A DNA stretch of 64,000 nucleotides from Gordonia polyisoprenivorans (GTDB lineage Bacteria > Actinomycetota > Actinomycetes > Mycobacteriales > Mycobacteriaceae), in NCBI RefSeq assembly GCF_017654315.1, contig NZ_CP072203.1, positions 2,046,001-2,110,000 on the forward strand, written 5' to 3'. Made by a program: the position numbers and the translations under genes. Below the pieces are notes generated by a model. The model had not been told where the DNA came from, did no database searches, and saw nothing but the letters and a program-made list of their open reading frames with translations. How positions within the stretch are numbered: position 1 is the stretch's first letter; every line of letters begins with the position of its first letter. This document shows positions 51,506-60,747 of this stretch, one piece after another.

Positions 51506-52333
51506 TCAGGACGTCATCGTGTGACTGCGCGCTGCGGCGAGTCGCCGGTTGAGTCCGAGCGCCAGCCACGGCTTGGCGCCCCAGGCGAAGGCACGGCCGC
51601 CCAACAACGCCGACCCGGGCGAGAATCGGCCGTGCGCGGCGAGGACGACGGTCTCCGCGTCGATGCTGATGAAGACATCGGGATGCGGCGGGTCGGTGGG
51701 GTCGATCTCCAGACGGCCGTCGACGAACCGATAGATGATCCGCTCGGAGGTGCGGCGGATGCGGATGTCGTAGGTGGCGTTGTGGCCGCAGCAGGAATGT
51801 GAGTCGGCCCACGGGCGCAGCAGTTGATGGCCGCCTCGTGTCACCAGTGGCGCGATCGCCGGGTCGATGTCCCACTGCTCGCCGACGGCGCGCGCGATGT
51901 CCCGACCCCGCACGGCCATTTCTCCGATGAGGATTCCCAGCGCGGTGTCCGAGCGCACGCGCTGACGGCCGCCGATGCGCATCATCGGCACGCGGGCCCC
52001 GAAGTGCGAGACGGTGTCGAGCAGGTCGTTGAGATCGGCGAGGAAGCGCTCGCTCAGCGCGCACGTGTCACGGGTGGGGAGGTTGGCGATCTGCTTGGCG
52101 TAGATGTCGGTCAAAAAGCTTGGATGACATGGCCATTCGTCTTTGCCGTGTACCAGGTCGAGGTAGCGGGAGGGTTCGCAGGCGATGTGGCCGACGCAGT
52201 CGGCCAGCGACCATCCTCGCCGGGACTCGACGCGCGTATCAGGGGTGTCGACGTCACGCACGAGTCCGGCGAATCGCTCGCCTATGGTTCGTGCCGCGTC
52301 GATGTAGTCGAAACGAGAGATCGTTCCGGGCAT
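51506..52333 (-). CDS. Maleylpyruvate-isomerase-like (MDMPI N-terminal) protein
   Basis: 275 aa. The N-terminal DinB/MDMPI helical bundle carries GWSLADCVGHIACEPSRYLDLV (near residue 45); the C-terminus has SCP2-like strands (IIYRFVDGRLEIDPTDPPHPDVFISIDAETVVLAAHGRFSPGSALLGGRAF). ATG at 52333 follows GGGGGTGAG. Family members are mycothiol-dependent, fitting a mycothiol-making actinobacterium; actual activity is unknown. Confidence 0.82.
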   Translation of the reverse strand: MPGTISRFDYIDAARTIGERFAGLVRDVDTPDTRVESRRGWSLADCVGHIACEPSRYLDLVHGKDEWPCHPSFLTDIYAKQIANLPTRDTCALSERFLADLNDLLDTVSHFGARVPMMRIGGRQRVRSDTALGILIGEMAVRGRDIARAVGEQWDIDPAIAPLVTRGGHQLLRPWADSHSCCGHNATYDIRIRRTSERIIYRFVDGRLEIDPTDPPHPDVFISIDAETVVLAAHGRFSPGSALLGGRAFAWGAKPWLALGLNRRLAAARSHTMTS

Positions 52334-52492
52334 GCTCACCCCCATTCGCGCCGACGACGTTACTCGGCGCTGGGGCCCTGCGCAGCAGGCGATTCACAGG
52401 CAGGAGTCAAAGGACGCCAAATCGTGATCGTTCCCGGTTTGCGGGACAGACCATCCACGAAATCGTGAGAGCTGTCCACAAATTCGTGGGGA

Positions 52493-54034
52493 TCACCCGC
52501 GGCCGAGTCGGGATAAAATTCGTCGCCGCGAGCTTCCCGCGGGGGTGAGCACGCCGCTTTCGAGGTCGTCGACGAGTGACCCGACCGTCTCCGCGGAGTC
52601 GGTCTTGTTGGTGCCGATGAACCCCGACGGCCCACGTTTGATCCACCCCGTGACGTACATGCCGCGCATCGCCTCGCCGGTCGACGAGTCGGCGATGACA
52701 CGTCCCCCGGAATGAGGCACCACACCCGCGGCGTCATCGAAGGGCAGTCCGGGGACGGGGCGGCCCCGGTACCCGATCGACGTCAGCACCAGCCCGGCGT
52801 CGACGACCTCGCCGGCGGCGCCGTCGGGGCGGTCGGTGACGACCCCGGTCGCGCGGCCGTCGACGACACGGATCTCGCGCGGCGCCCGGCCGAATGCGAA
52901 ACGGATGTGCGAAACCGTCGGGGTCGGGCGGGCGGCGATCTCGCCGAGCACCTCGAGTTTGGCGCGAGCGGTCGGATCGGTCGTCGACGACGGGTCGGGG
53001 ACTTCGTCGGCGTCGATGGTCACCGGGATGCCGCCGTCGACGAGCCCGACGAGTTCGGGCAGGGTGAACGCCGCGTGTTCGGCGCCGCGACGGCCCATGA
53101 CCGTCACCCTGCGCACCGCAGACGACCGCAGCGCAGCGAGCGCACGGGGTGCGATGGAGGTGGCGGCGAGGTCGTCGGGATCACGAACCAGGATGCGCGC
53201 GACATCGAGCGCGACATTGCCGGTGCCGATGATCGCGACCTCGGGAGACGACAGGTCGACGTCGAGGTCGGCGAAATCGGGATGGTCGTTGTACCACCCG
53301 ACGAAGGAGGTCGCGCTGGTCACGCCACGGGCGTCGGCACCGGCGATCTGCAGACGGCGATCGGTGGGCGCGCCGCCCGCCCAGATCACCGCGGTGTGCC
53401 GGGCTCGCAGCTCGTCGAGGGTGAGGTCGCGGCCGATCTCGGTGTTCAGCCGGATCTCCAGACGCGGATGGCCCGCGATGTCGTCGAACAGGCGCATGAC
53501 CGAGCGCGTGGACTCGTGGTCGGGGGCCACGCCGAAGCGCGCCAGTCCGAACGGCCGATCGAGCCGCTCGTACATCGTGACGCTCACCTGCGGATACCGC
53601 AGCAGATCGTCGGCGGCGTACATCGCCGACGGCCCCGATCCGACGATGCCGACCGACACCTTGCCGGCCACGTCGAGCGCGTCGGGGTGGCTGATCGGCG
53701 CGAGCGGCAGGCGTCGGCCCGGATCGACCGGGAAGCGGGCCTCGGTCAGTCCGATCCGCGAGCCCGCGGCACCCGAAACGGTGCCGGCGTACATCGACGC
53801 GTTGATGTCGATGAACCGCTCCTGGCCGTCGGTGAGACGATGCGACGCCGTGATCGCGCCGACCGGGCACGCGGTGACGCAGGCTCCGCAATCGACGCAG
53901 GTGTTGGGGTCGATGTAGAGCATCTCGGCGATACCGAAATCGGGTTCGTCGGGGGTCGGATGGATACAGTTCACCGGGCACGCGTACACACACGACGCGT
54001 CGCCGCAGCAAGCCTGGGTGACTACATGGGGCAT
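52493..54034 (-). CDS. fprB: Ferredoxin--NADP reductase with N-terminal ferredoxin domain
   Basis: 513 aa. Residues 1-75 are a ferredoxin domain with cysteines in CCGDASCVYACPVNC and CVDCGACVTACPVGAI, enough for two clusters. Then an FAD-binding domain (VGIVGSGPSAMYAADDLL) and an NADP domain (VAIIGTGNVALDVARILVRDP), ending GWIKRGPSGFIGTNKTDSAETV. It transfers electrons between NADPH and iron-sulfur proteins. As I recall, Rv0886 (FprB) in M. tuberculosis has the same architecture. The next minus-strand gene upstream encodes an AurF-like oxygenase that could be a redox partner. Confidence 0.93.
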   Translation of the reverse strand: MPHVVTQACCGDASCVYACPVNCIHPTPDEPDFGIAEMLYIDPNTCVDCGACVTACPVGAITASHRLTDGQERFIDINASMYAGTVSGAAGSRIGLTEARFPVDPGRRLPLAPISHPDALDVAGKVSVGIVGSGPSAMYAADDLLRYPQVSVTMYERLDRPFGLARFGVAPDHESTRSVMRLFDDIAGHPRLEIRLNTEIGRDLTLDELRARHTAVIWAGGAPTDRRLQIAGADARGVTSATSFVGWYNDHPDFADLDVDLSSPEVAIIGTGNVALDVARILVRDPDDLAATSIAPRALAALRSSAVRRVTVMGRRGAEHAAFTLPELVGLVDGGIPVTIDADEVPDPSSTTDPTARAKLEVLGEIAARPTPTVSHIRFAFGRAPREIRVVDGRATGVVTDRPDGAAGEVVDAGLVLTSIGYRGRPVPGLPFDDAAGVVPHSGGRVIADSSTGEAMRGMYVTGWIKRGPSGFIGTNKTDSAETVGSLVDDLESGVLTPAGSSRRRILSRLGRG

Positions 54035-54128
54035 GGGATGAGCGATCTCTTGCTTCGACGGAAGGGACCGGACGCTTGCTACGCCGGTGAGCGGCGACCG
54101 AGGGACGGGCGACCGAGGACCGGGGCGA

Positions 54129-55130
54129 TCAGGGCGCGGTGTAGACCGGTTCGCTGCGGAACCGCGATGAGCGACCCGAGATGCCGAGCGCGCGCCACAA
54201 CGTGCGGGAGGCCGGATTCATCAGGCCGCACTGTTCGCCGAGCATCCGGACATCACCGAAGACGTTGCGCCGCACACGCTTGGATTCCGGTGAGCGCCAG
54301 AAGATCTCGCGCATCACCGAGTCCGGGACGTCGAACTCGCGACGGAAACTGCGCGGGGGCACCATGATCGCTCCCAGCAGCAGACGCATGGCGATGGGCA
54401 GTGCCAACGACAGCGCGAAGCGCTGGAAGCGGTTCTTCTTCGGGACCGTCTCGCGCAGGTGGTGATGGGCGAAGGAGATGTGGCGCGCCTCCTCGGCGAC
54501 GTGCAACTGCATCACCGCGGCCATCGCCGGGTGCAGGCTGTCGGTGGTGCGCAGGAAGTCCTTCTGCAGGTGATCGATCGGCTCCTCACCGCCGAGCACG
54601 CCGAAGAAGAAGACCGTCGGGAAGATCGTCGACACGAGTGGGACGAACATCGAGATCCGGCGGTAGAAGGTCTTGGCCCCGGGAACATCCATCCCGATGC
54701 GGTTCACCAGCTCCTGGAACATCAGGGTGTGGTTGCACTCCTCCTTGGATTCGTGCGTGGTGTAGCGAAACCGCTTGTCGCCGTTGTCGAGTGCGAAACT
54801 GTACTGCATCAGACCGCGGATCAGGATCGACTCGAACTGCAGCCCGACCTTGGCCACGTTGGCCTGACGCCACATGCCGATCGCGATCTGCTTGTCCTGC
54901 GGGAGCGCCTGATACCACGGGTGGCGTCCGATCGGATCGACGTCATAGGACAGAATCCACCGCGGATCATCCGCGACGACCGCCATCTCCGGGGCATCCC
55001 AGTCGATGTCGAGGTAGGGGTCGAAGTTGCGATGCACCGACGCGGCCGACAGGTCTTCGAGGACCTGGTTGTAGTCGTTGTCGGCGTCGGACTTGTCGTG
55101 TTCCGGGACGTACTTGAGAGCCTGGGTCAT
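54129..55130 (-). CDS. AurF-like di-iron N-oxygenase/ferritin-like protein
   Basis: 333-aa protein of the p-aminobenzoate N-oxygenase (AurF) group. Metal ligands are expected in QFESILIRG, THESKEECNHTLMFQELV (ExxH) and HVAEEARHISFAHHHL (ExxH). ATG at 55130 follows GGAGGAG. Paired with fprB on the same strand, 94 bp apart, as I recall for Rv0885-Rv0886. AurF-type enzymes oxidise amines to nitro groups; mycobacterial members have no proven substrate. A 16-bp palindrome lies upstream. Confidence 0.85.
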   Translation of the reverse strand: MTQALKYVPEHDKSDADNDYNQVLEDLSAASVHRNFDPYLDIDWDAPEMAVVADDPRWILSYDVDPIGRHPWYQALPQDKQIAIGMWRQANVAKVGLQFESILIRGLMQYSFALDNGDKRFRYTTHESKEECNHTLMFQELVNRIGMDVPGAKTFYRRISMFVPLVSTIFPTVFFFGVLGGEEPIDHLQKDFLRTTDSLHPAMAAVMQLHVAEEARHISFAHHHLRETVPKKNRFQRFALSLALPIAMRLLLGAIMVPPRSFRREFDVPDSVMREIFWRSPESKRVRRNVFGDVRMLGEQCGLMNPASRTLWRALGISGRSSRFRSEPVYTAP

Positions 55131-55188
55131 CGTCGGTCTCCTCCGAGATCGGTGGGGCGTCGTACGCCGGTGGCGTCGGGCGTCATGC

Positions 55189-55204
55189 GACAACAATCGT
55201 TGTC
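55189..55204. promoter_or_regulatory. Candidate operator upstream of the AurF-like gene
   Basis: GACAAC-AATC-GTTGTC, a perfect 6-bp inverted repeat about 60 bp upstream of the AurF-like start. A related TGTCAACAGTCAATGTCACA stretch lies at about 55232-55251. TetR-type regulators bind such sites; no regulator gene adjoins. Confidence 0.45.
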
Positions 55205-55365
55205 ACTGACGGTAAGGGCGCCCACCCTCTTGTGTCAACAGTCAATGTCACAGTCGACGGTGTGCCAGGTGTCCTCATGTTTGCCGGACGCCCGTACGGT
55301 ATTGCGCCGCTCGACCCTGACGCCGTTGGAATCCGCCTGGCTCGAGCACCGGCCCTCGGGAGACG

Positions 55366-57297
55366 ATGTGGGGCATGGAGAAGATCCTGATCGTCGTCGG
55401 AGCGATTCTGCTCATCGTTGCCGTCACCGAATTCGCTCCGCGTATTCGCGTGCCCGCGGCGCTGGCGCTGGTGGTGATCGGTGCTGCCATCGGCATCATG
55501 CCGATCGTCCCGGCCCTGCACCTGGACCCGGAGTGGATTCTCGTCGGCGTGCTCCCGCCGCTGCTCTACGCCGCAGCCGTGCAGATGCCGGCGATGGAGT
55601 TCCGACGCGACTTCGGGACGATCAGCGCGCTGTCGGTGCTGCTCGTGCTGGTCAGCGCGCTGGCTCTCGGGTTCTTCTTCTGGGCGGTGGTTCCCGGGAT
55701 CGGATTGGCCACCGGGGTGGCGCTCGGGGCCATCGTCAGTCCCACCGACGCGGTGGCCACATCGATCGCCAAGAAACTCGGGGTGCCCTCGCGCGTGACC
55801 GCGGTGCTCGAGGGCGAGAGCATGCTCAACGACGCCACCTCGCTGGTGCTGTTGCGGGCCGCGATCGCCGCCACGGCCGCGACCATCTCCTTCTGGGGAG
55901 TACTGGTCAACTTCGTGTACGCCGTGGTGGTGGCTGTGGCGATCGGCGCGGTCATCGGGATGCTCAATCTGCGCGTGCGGGCCCGGGTCCACGACCCGGC
56001 CGTCAATACGGCGATCTCATTCACCGTCCCGTTCCTGGCGTATCTGCCCACCGAGGAACTGGGTGCATCGGGATTGGTCGCGGCCGTCACCGCCGGGCTG
56101 ATCACCGGCGCCGGGGCGGCGCGTTTCCTCACCCCACGCCACCGCATCTCCGACACCCAGAACTGGCGCATGATCGCGATGCTCGCCGAGGGCGGCGTCT
56201 TCTTCCTCATGGGCCTGGAGTTGTTCGGCCTCATGGGAGACGTCGTCAACGAACACAACGGGGTACAGCACGCAGTCTGGCTCGGCCTGGCCGCTCTCGG
56301 GGTGGCGTTGGCGATCCGGGCCGTCTACATCGTGCCGCTGGTGTGGTGGGTCGATCGGCGTCGACAACGCGGCGAGGCGATGCGGCCGATTCTGGAGAAC
56401 TACACCGCGACCGCCACGGCCGGGACGTCGAGACGTGATGACGCCCGGGTCCGCCGACGCTTCACGCGGTGGCGACGCCGGTTCCGTCTCCGTCGCCACC
56501 CCGACCCGGACAAGATCGCGCCGACGACGATGTCGCCGGAGACCGCGGGTCGGATCAACGCGCGGATCACCCGGGCGCTGGCCGACATCGACTACTACGA
56601 CGACGCGCCGCTGGGTCGTAAGGAGGGCGTCATCATGGTGTGGGCGGGACTGCGCGGCGTCGTCACCGTCGCCGCCGCACAAACCCTGCCCGACGACACC
56701 CACTCCCGATCGCTACTGGTGCTGACGGCGTTCGTGGTGGCGGCCGCGTCCTTGCTCCTCCAGGGCGGGACGCTGTCGTGGCTGATCCGCAGACTGCGAC
56801 TGCCCGACACCGTCGAGGACAAACGGGCCGAACGCCTGCGGTTGCGCGCCGAGATGGACGCCACCATGCAGACCGCGATGGCGCAATCGGAGATGGTGCG
56901 TGAGATCCCTTGGCTGCGTGCGCGTATCGAGCAGGCCACTCGTGAGGCCGAGGACGTCGGTGGCGACGACGGGGACATGAACGACGGGGACATGAATGAC
57001 GGGGACATGAATGACGGGGACATGAATGACGGGGACATGAATGACGGGGACATGAACGACGGGGGTGGGGAGGGTGGGAACCGCGACGGTGGGCCCGCCA
57101 TCGGGACGGGCGCCACCTACGGCCTGAACCTCGCCGAGCGCGCGCAGATGCGGGCGGTGCGCCGGGAGATCATCGCGGTCCAGCGTGCGCGACTGCTGAG
57201 TTTGCGCCGCGAGGGCAGTTATTCCTCGGCGGCGCTGTCGCGAGTCCTCAATCAGCTCGACGCCGAGGAGATCAGCCTCGAGCTCCAGGGCGGCTGA
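55366..57297 (+). CDS. CPA1-family Na+/H+ antiporter (NhaP-like)
   Basis: 643-aa antiporter. About 12 helices lie in residues 5-330 and 400-460, with the ion-binding segments AIVSPTDAVATSIAKKLGVP, LEGESMLNDATSLVLL, LMGLELFGL and WAGLRGVVTVAAAQTLP. A hydrophilic insertion (~345-400) is basic. After the last helix comes a ~140-residue cytoplasmic tail containing six tandem GDMND repeats (56971-57060) and a helical end (MRAVRREIIAVQRARLLSLRREG). Expected role: sodium or proton exchange for pH and salt balance. The start could also be MEKILIVV (55375). Confidence 0.9.
   Translation: MWGMEKILIVVGAILLIVAVTEFAPRIRVPAALALVVIGAAIGIMPIVPALHLDPEWILVGVLPPLLYAAAVQMPAMEFRRDFGTISALSVLLVLVSALALGFFFWAVVPGIGLATGVALGAIVSPTDAVATSIAKKLGVPSRVTAVLEGESMLNDATSLVLLRAAIAATAATISFWGVLVNFVYAVVVAVAIGAVIGMLNLRVRARVHDPAVNTAISFTVPFLAYLPTEELGASGLVAAVTAGLITGAGAARFLTPRHRISDTQNWRMIAMLAEGGVFFLMGLELFGLMGDVVNEHNGVQHAVWLGLAALGVALAIRAVYIVPLVWWVDRRRQRGEAMRPILENYTATATAGTSRRDDARVRRRFTRWRRRFRLRRHPDPDKIAPTTMSPETAGRINARITRALADIDYYDDAPLGRKEGVIMVWAGLRGVVTVAAAQTLPDDTHSRSLLVLTAFVVAAASLLLQGGTLSWLIRRLRLPDTVEDKRAERLRLRAEMDATMQTAMAQSEMVREIPWLRARIEQATREAEDVGGDDGDMNDGDMNDGDMNDGDMNDGDMNDGDMNDGGGEGGNRDGGPAIGTGATYGLNLAERAQMRAVRREIIAVQRARLLSLRREGSYSSAALSRVLNQLDAEEISLELQGG
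56971..57060 (+). repeat. 15-bp tandem repeat x6 in the antiporter gene
   Basis: Six units of GGGGACATGAA(C/T)GAC, each encoding GDMND, nearly identical (only one C/T position varies). In frame, so copy-number change alters tail length by five residues per unit. Confidence 0.95.
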
Positions 57298-57305
57298 ACC
57301 CGGCG

Positions 57306-57575
57306 TCAGCGTCGGGAGTCGAAGGGTAACAACGCCATTTCTCTGGCATTGCGGATCGCGGTGGCGACCTGGCGCTGTTGCTGCGGCGTCAGCCCGGTGA
57401 CCCGGCGCGGCCGGATCTTGCCGCGATCGGAGATGAACTGCCGGAGCGTCTCGATGTCCTTGTAGTCCACCGGATCCCGACCGGTCGGGTGTATGCCCAT
57501 GGCGGTCAGCTTGTTTCGTGGTCGTTGCGGGGTTTCGTCGCGGCGCTTGCCGCGCTTGGTGTTCGACGGGGGCAT
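57306..57575 (-). CDS. rpsR2: 30S ribosomal protein S18, zinc-free paralog
   Basis: 89 aa. S18 core: [49 protein letters not shown]. The cysteines of the zinc-binding form are absent ([15 protein letters not shown] in their place). Last of four minus-strand genes rpmB-rpmG-rpsN-rpsR, 58 bp after rpsN. Such C-minus paralogs replace zinc-binding ribosomal proteins during zinc starvation. Confidence 0.93.
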   Translation of the reverse strand: MPPSNTKRGKRRDETPQRPRNKLTAMGIHPTGRDPVDYKDIETLRQFISDRGKIRPRRVTGLTPQQQRQVATAIRNAREMALLPFDSRR

Positions 57576-57633
57576 GGATGTCCTCCTCAGGGTGACGGAT
57601 GTAGAAGGTGTGGGCCGGTGTCGGTGTGCGAGG

Positions 57634-57939
57634 TCACCAGCTGGACTTGGCGATCCCCGGCAGCTCGCCGCGATGTGCCAACTCGCGGAAGCGGACTCGG
57701 GACAGGCCGGCCTTGCCGATGTATCCCCGGGGACGGCCGTCGACGGCGTCGCGGTTGCGGATGCGCACCGGGCTGGCGTCGCGGGGCAGTGCCTGCAGGC
57801 GGCGACGGGCGTCGTCACGCTCCTGTGGGCTCGCGGTCGGATCGGCGATGACGCGTTTGAGGTGCGCGCGCCGTTCGGCGTAGCGGGCGACGATCTCCTT
57901 GCGCTTCTCGTTCTTGATGATCTTCGATTTCTTGGCCAT
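57634..57939 (-). CDS. rpsN2: 30S ribosomal protein S14, zinc-free paralog
   Basis: 101 aa, long-form S14 without the CxxC pairs: [28 protein letters not shown] and [41 protein letters not shown]. Its ATG overlaps the rpmG stop by one base (TGATG). Same operon and probable Zur control as its neighbours. Confidence 0.95.
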   Translation of the reverse strand: MAKKSKIIKNEKRKEIVARYAERRAHLKRVIADPTASPQERDDARRRLQALPRDASPVRIRNRDAVDGRPRGYIGKAGLSRVRFRELAHRGELPGIAKSSW

Positions 57940-58103
57940 CAGCGGTCCTCCTTGAAGTCGACGTGCCGTCGAACGATCGGGTCGTATTTCTTGAGGACCA
58001 TGCGATCGGGATCGTTGCGGCGGTTCTTGCGGGTCACGTAGGTGTATCCGGTACCGGCCGTCGAGCGGAGTTTGACGATCGGGCGGATTTCGTTGCGTGC
58101 CAT
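57939..58103 (-). CDS. rpmG2: 50S ribosomal protein L33, zinc-free paralog
   Basis: 54 aa: [42 protein letters not shown]. No cysteines, so no zinc site. Overlaps rpmB and rpsN by one base each (TGATG), showing tight coupling. Confidence 0.95.
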   Translation of the reverse strand: MARNEIRPIVKLRSTAGTGYTYVTRKNRRNDPDRMVLKKYDPIVRRHVDFKEDR

Positions 58104-58339
58104 CAGATTTTCTCCCCGCGAGCGCGGATCTCGGCGACGACGGCCTCGATGCCGCGCCGATCGATGGTCTTGATGCCGCGGGCACTGACCCGCAGCGTGA
58201 CGTGGCGGTCCTCGCTCGGTAGATAGAACCGGCGTCGTTGGATGTTGGGATTCCAGCGGCGATTGGTCCGCTTGTGTGAGTGCGACACCGACTTGCCGAA
58301 TCCGGGTGTTGCGCCGGTGACCTGGCAACGCGCAGACAT
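58103..58339 (-). CDS. rpmB2: 50S ribosomal protein L28, zinc-free paralog
   Basis: 78 aa: [34 protein letters not shown]. The CxxC of zinc-binding L28 is reduced to CQVT. First gene of the C-minus operon; GGAGG precedes the ATG by about 5 bp. Two Zur-like sites lie upstream. Confidence 0.95.
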   Translation of the reverse strand: MSARCQVTGATPGFGKSVSHSHKRTNRRWNPNIQRRRFYLPSEDRHVTLRVSARGIKTIDRRGIEAVVAEIRARGEKI

Positions 58340-58353
58340 GCACACCTCCTTAT

Positions 58354-58370
58354 TGAAAACGATTGGCGTT
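58354..58370. promoter_or_regulatory. Candidate Zur box 1
   Basis: TGAAAACGATTGGCGTT, resembling actinobacterial Zur sites that start TGAAAA and are imperfect palindromes. It lies just upstream of rpmB2 in the divergent region shared with the CobW-like gene. Assignment rests on gene content and partial consensus. Confidence 0.5.
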
Positions 58371-58406
58371 AGAACCCGCAGAAGGCTACCGTGAAAGCCC
58401 AGTAAA

Positions 58407-58423
58407 TGAAAATTGTTGCCAAC
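58407..58423. promoter_or_regulatory. Candidate Zur box 2
   Basis: TGAAAATTGTTGCCAAC, same TGAAAA opening as box 1 and 53 bp from it, ending at the CobW-like start. One box per direction would give zinc-controlled divergent transcription. Confidence 0.5.
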
Positions 58424-58424
58424 A

Positions 58425-59774
58425 ATGGAAGGGGTGATCGAGATCGACCCGCACTTGCCCGGGGTCCCCGAGCCGACGCGCCGCCGGACACCGGTCACGC
58501 TCGTCACCGGGCTCGACTCCGCCGCGGTCGGGCGTGCAGCCCACGCACTCGTGATGGTCGGCACGGTGGTGGTGCACCACGATCTCGGGGCCATCGCCTC
58601 GGGTCGAGTGATCCGCACCGTCACCTCGGTCAGCCCCGACGGATGCGCTGTCGAGCAGATCACCGAGGTCGTCCTCGAGCACGGCTGCGTCTCCTGCACG
58701 CTGCGTGAGGACCTGCTGCCGCTGCTGCGACGGTTGCATCAGCGCGATTCCGTCGACGAGATCGTGCTGCGGCTCGACCCACTCGTCGAGCCCGAAGCCC
58801 CGAGCTGGGCCATCGACAACGTCATCGTCGCCGACATGCCCGGCTTCGTCGACGGTCCGGCCGGTCGCGATGTCGAGATCTCCGCGACCATCGCCTGTGT
58901 CTCGGAGATGGGATGGCTCGAGGACGCCACCGGCGACGTCACCCTGGCCGAGGCGGGGATGGGGGTCGACGACGACGATCGCACGCTGGCCCAGCTCGCG
59001 GTCGGTCAGGTCGCCTTCGCCGACGCGTTGATCATCCAGGCCGCCGACCCGGTCATGCGCGACGCGTGGCAATCGGCCCGGCTGATGGCGGTACTGCGCA
59101 GGGTGGCGCCGCGCGCACCGATCCTCATGGAACTGCCGCAGCGCCGCATGACCGCGGTCACCGTCATGCAACTCCTGCGCGCGATCCCGGAGGATGCGCG
59201 TCGCGGCCGGATCGACGGCCCACACGATCCACTGCTGCGTCACCAACCTCCGCTGGTCGACGAATGTGGGGTCGGCATCGTCGAATTCAACGCCGATCGT
59301 CCGTTCCATCCCGAGCGGCTGCACGACGCGCTCGACGCACTCCTCGACGGCGTCGTCTGTGCCCGAGGTCGACTGTGGCTGGCGACCCGCCCCGACCAGG
59401 CGTTCTGGTTGGAGTCGGCGGGGGAGGCGCTGAAGGTGGCCGAGGGCGGCCGGTGGCTGGCCGCCATGGACGCCGACGAGCAGGCCGCAGAGGATCCGGA
59501 ACGCCGGGCGATGGCGGCACTGCGCTGGCATCCCGAACACGGCGACCGGCACAGCGCACTCGTCGTCATCACCCATCGCGCCGACCCCGACCACATCCGA
59601 CACGCCCTCGACGGCGCCCGCCTCGACGACCACGAGATGGCCGCCGGCCCCCGGGCATGGGCGCATTTCCCCGACCCCTTCGGTACCGAACACACCGATC
59701 CGTGCGACGACCTGACCCTCGGTGACCCCGCACTCGCCGACCACACCGACATCCCTCGAGAGGACCACCCATGA
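58425..59774 (+). CDS. CobW/G3E-like protein, Rv0106-type, P-loop degenerate
   Basis: 449-aa protein of the CobW/COG0523 family linked to zinc handling. The N-terminal strand [22 protein letters not shown] sits where the GxxGxGKT P-loop should be, but the Lys-Thr is lost. The metal-binding loop is kept as [20 protein letters not shown]. The C-terminal domain has [19 protein letters not shown] and [24 protein letters not shown]. As I recall, M. tuberculosis Rv0106 has the same features. Start: ATG 58425 (TTG 58413 or GTG 58434 possible). Its stop overlaps rpmE2 (ATGA). Confidence 0.88.
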   Translation: MEGVIEIDPHLPGVPEPTRRRTPVTLVTGLDSAAVGRAAHALVMVGTVVVHHDLGAIASGRVIRTVTSVSPDGCAVEQITEVVLEHGCVSCTLREDLLPLLRRLHQRDSVDEIVLRLDPLVEPEAPSWAIDNVIVADMPGFVDGPAGRDVEISATIACVSEMGWLEDATGDVTLAEAGMGVDDDDRTLAQLAVGQVAFADALIIQAADPVMRDAWQSARLMAVLRRVAPRAPILMELPQRRMTAVTVMQLLRAIPEDARRGRIDGPHDPLLRHQPPLVDECGVGIVEFNADRPFHPERLHDALDALLDGVVCARGRLWLATRPDQAFWLESAGEALKVAEGGRWLAAMDADEQAAEDPERRAMAALRWHPEHGDRHSALVVITHRADPDHIRHALDGARLDDHEMAAGPRAWAHFPDPFGTEHTDPCDDLTLGDPALADHTDIPREDHP

Positions 59775-60055
59775 AACCCGGAATCCACCCCGACTACCAC
59801 CCGGTCGTCTTCCGCGACGCCTCCACCGGCACCGCGTTTCTCACCCGCTCGACGATCACGTCGGAGGCCACCGTCGAGTGGTCAGACGGCAACACCTACC
59901 CGCTGGTGGTCGTCGACGTGACCAGCGACTCACACCCCTTCTGGACCGGGGCGAATCGGCTCGTCGACACGCAGGGCCGGGTCGAGCGTTTCCGCCGCAA
60001 ATACGGCGATCGGGCCAATCGGGCGAAGCGTACATCCGCTACCGGACCCGAATAG
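59771..60055 (+). CDS. rpmE2: 50S ribosomal protein L31 type B, zinc-free
   Basis: 94 aa: [28 protein letters not shown], with [32 protein letters not shown]. The cysteines of zinc-binding L31 are absent. Coupled to the CobW-like gene by a 4-bp overlap, so likely zinc-controlled with it. Confidence 0.95.
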   Translation: MKPGIHPDYHPVVFRDASTGTAFLTRSTITSEATVEWSDGNTYPLVVVDVTSDSHPFWTGANRLVDTQGRVERFRRKYGDRANRAKRTSATGPE

Positions 60056-60168
60056 GCCCTCACCAGCGGCGACGGCGTCGTCCTCTGTTCGGTTGGTTCA
60101 GGCCGCTACCACCGGCGGGCGCGGGTTAGAGTGGCTGCGTCATGCAGTCGAACCCACCGGAGGACACC

Positions 60169-60747
60169 ATGTTTCCGCGCCCCGCGCGACCGGCGTTCCC
60201 GCGCCCCGCGCGACCGGCGTTCCCGCGCCCCGCGCGACCGGCCCGATCCTTCCGGGGCCATGCCGTCCGGGCCCTGCTGGTGACGGCGGCGTTGCTGGTG
60301 GCGATCTTCGCGACGGGCGCGTCGGCGCTCGCCGAACCCACGGTCGCGCCGTCGACGCCGGTGGTCGATGAGTCCGGCAGCGTGAATCCGACGCCCTCGG
60401 ACACGCCTTCGGAGACGACGACGGTGCCGACCACCTCCGAGCCGCCCGTGTCGTCGACGCCGCCCTCCGAGCCGTCGTCGACGCCGCCGTCCACCCCGAG
60501 CCGGGCACCGTCGACGACGGTGGCGCCCACCACGGTGCAGGAGGTTCCGCAGCAGGTCATCCCGCTGCCGAGCACCACCGCACCCTCGTCGGCGCCGGCG
60601 ACCGTGACCCAGAACGTCATCCCGGTGGCGCAGAAGGAATCGACGACCTCGCGGACCGCCCTCATCGCCGTCTCGGTGATCGCGATCATCGGTGCCGCAG
60701 TGATCCTGGCCTATCTGCTCATCGGCCGAATGCGGAGTCGGCGATGA
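60169..60747 (+). CDS. Pro/Thr/Ser-rich membrane protein with N-terminal repeats
   Basis: 192 aa. Starts with three tandem FPRPARPA units, then a hydrophobic segment (ALLVTAALLVAIFATGASALA) that may be a signal or anchor, a ~110-residue Pro/Thr/Ser-rich region, and a C-terminal helix (TALIAVSVIAIIGAAVILAYLLIG) followed by RMRSRR. ATG at 60169 follows GGAGGA. First gene of a four-gene operon; stop overlaps the next start (ATGA). Function unknown. Confidence 0.78.
   Translation: MFPRPARPAFPRPARPAFPRPARPARSFRGHAVRALLVTAALLVAIFATGASALAEPTVAPSTPVVDESGSVNPTPSDTPSETTTVPTTSEPPVSSTPPSEPSSTPPSTPSRAPSTTVAPTTVQEVPQQVIPLPSTTAPSSAPATVTQNVIPVAQKESTTSRTALIAVSVIAIIGAAVILAYLLIGRMRSRR
60172..60243 (+). repeat. 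24-bp tandem repeat x3
   Basis: Three in-frame units encoding FPRPARPA at the N-terminus of the membrane protein; units differ only at the first codon (TTT/TTC), one adjoining base and the last codon. Confidence 0.9.
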
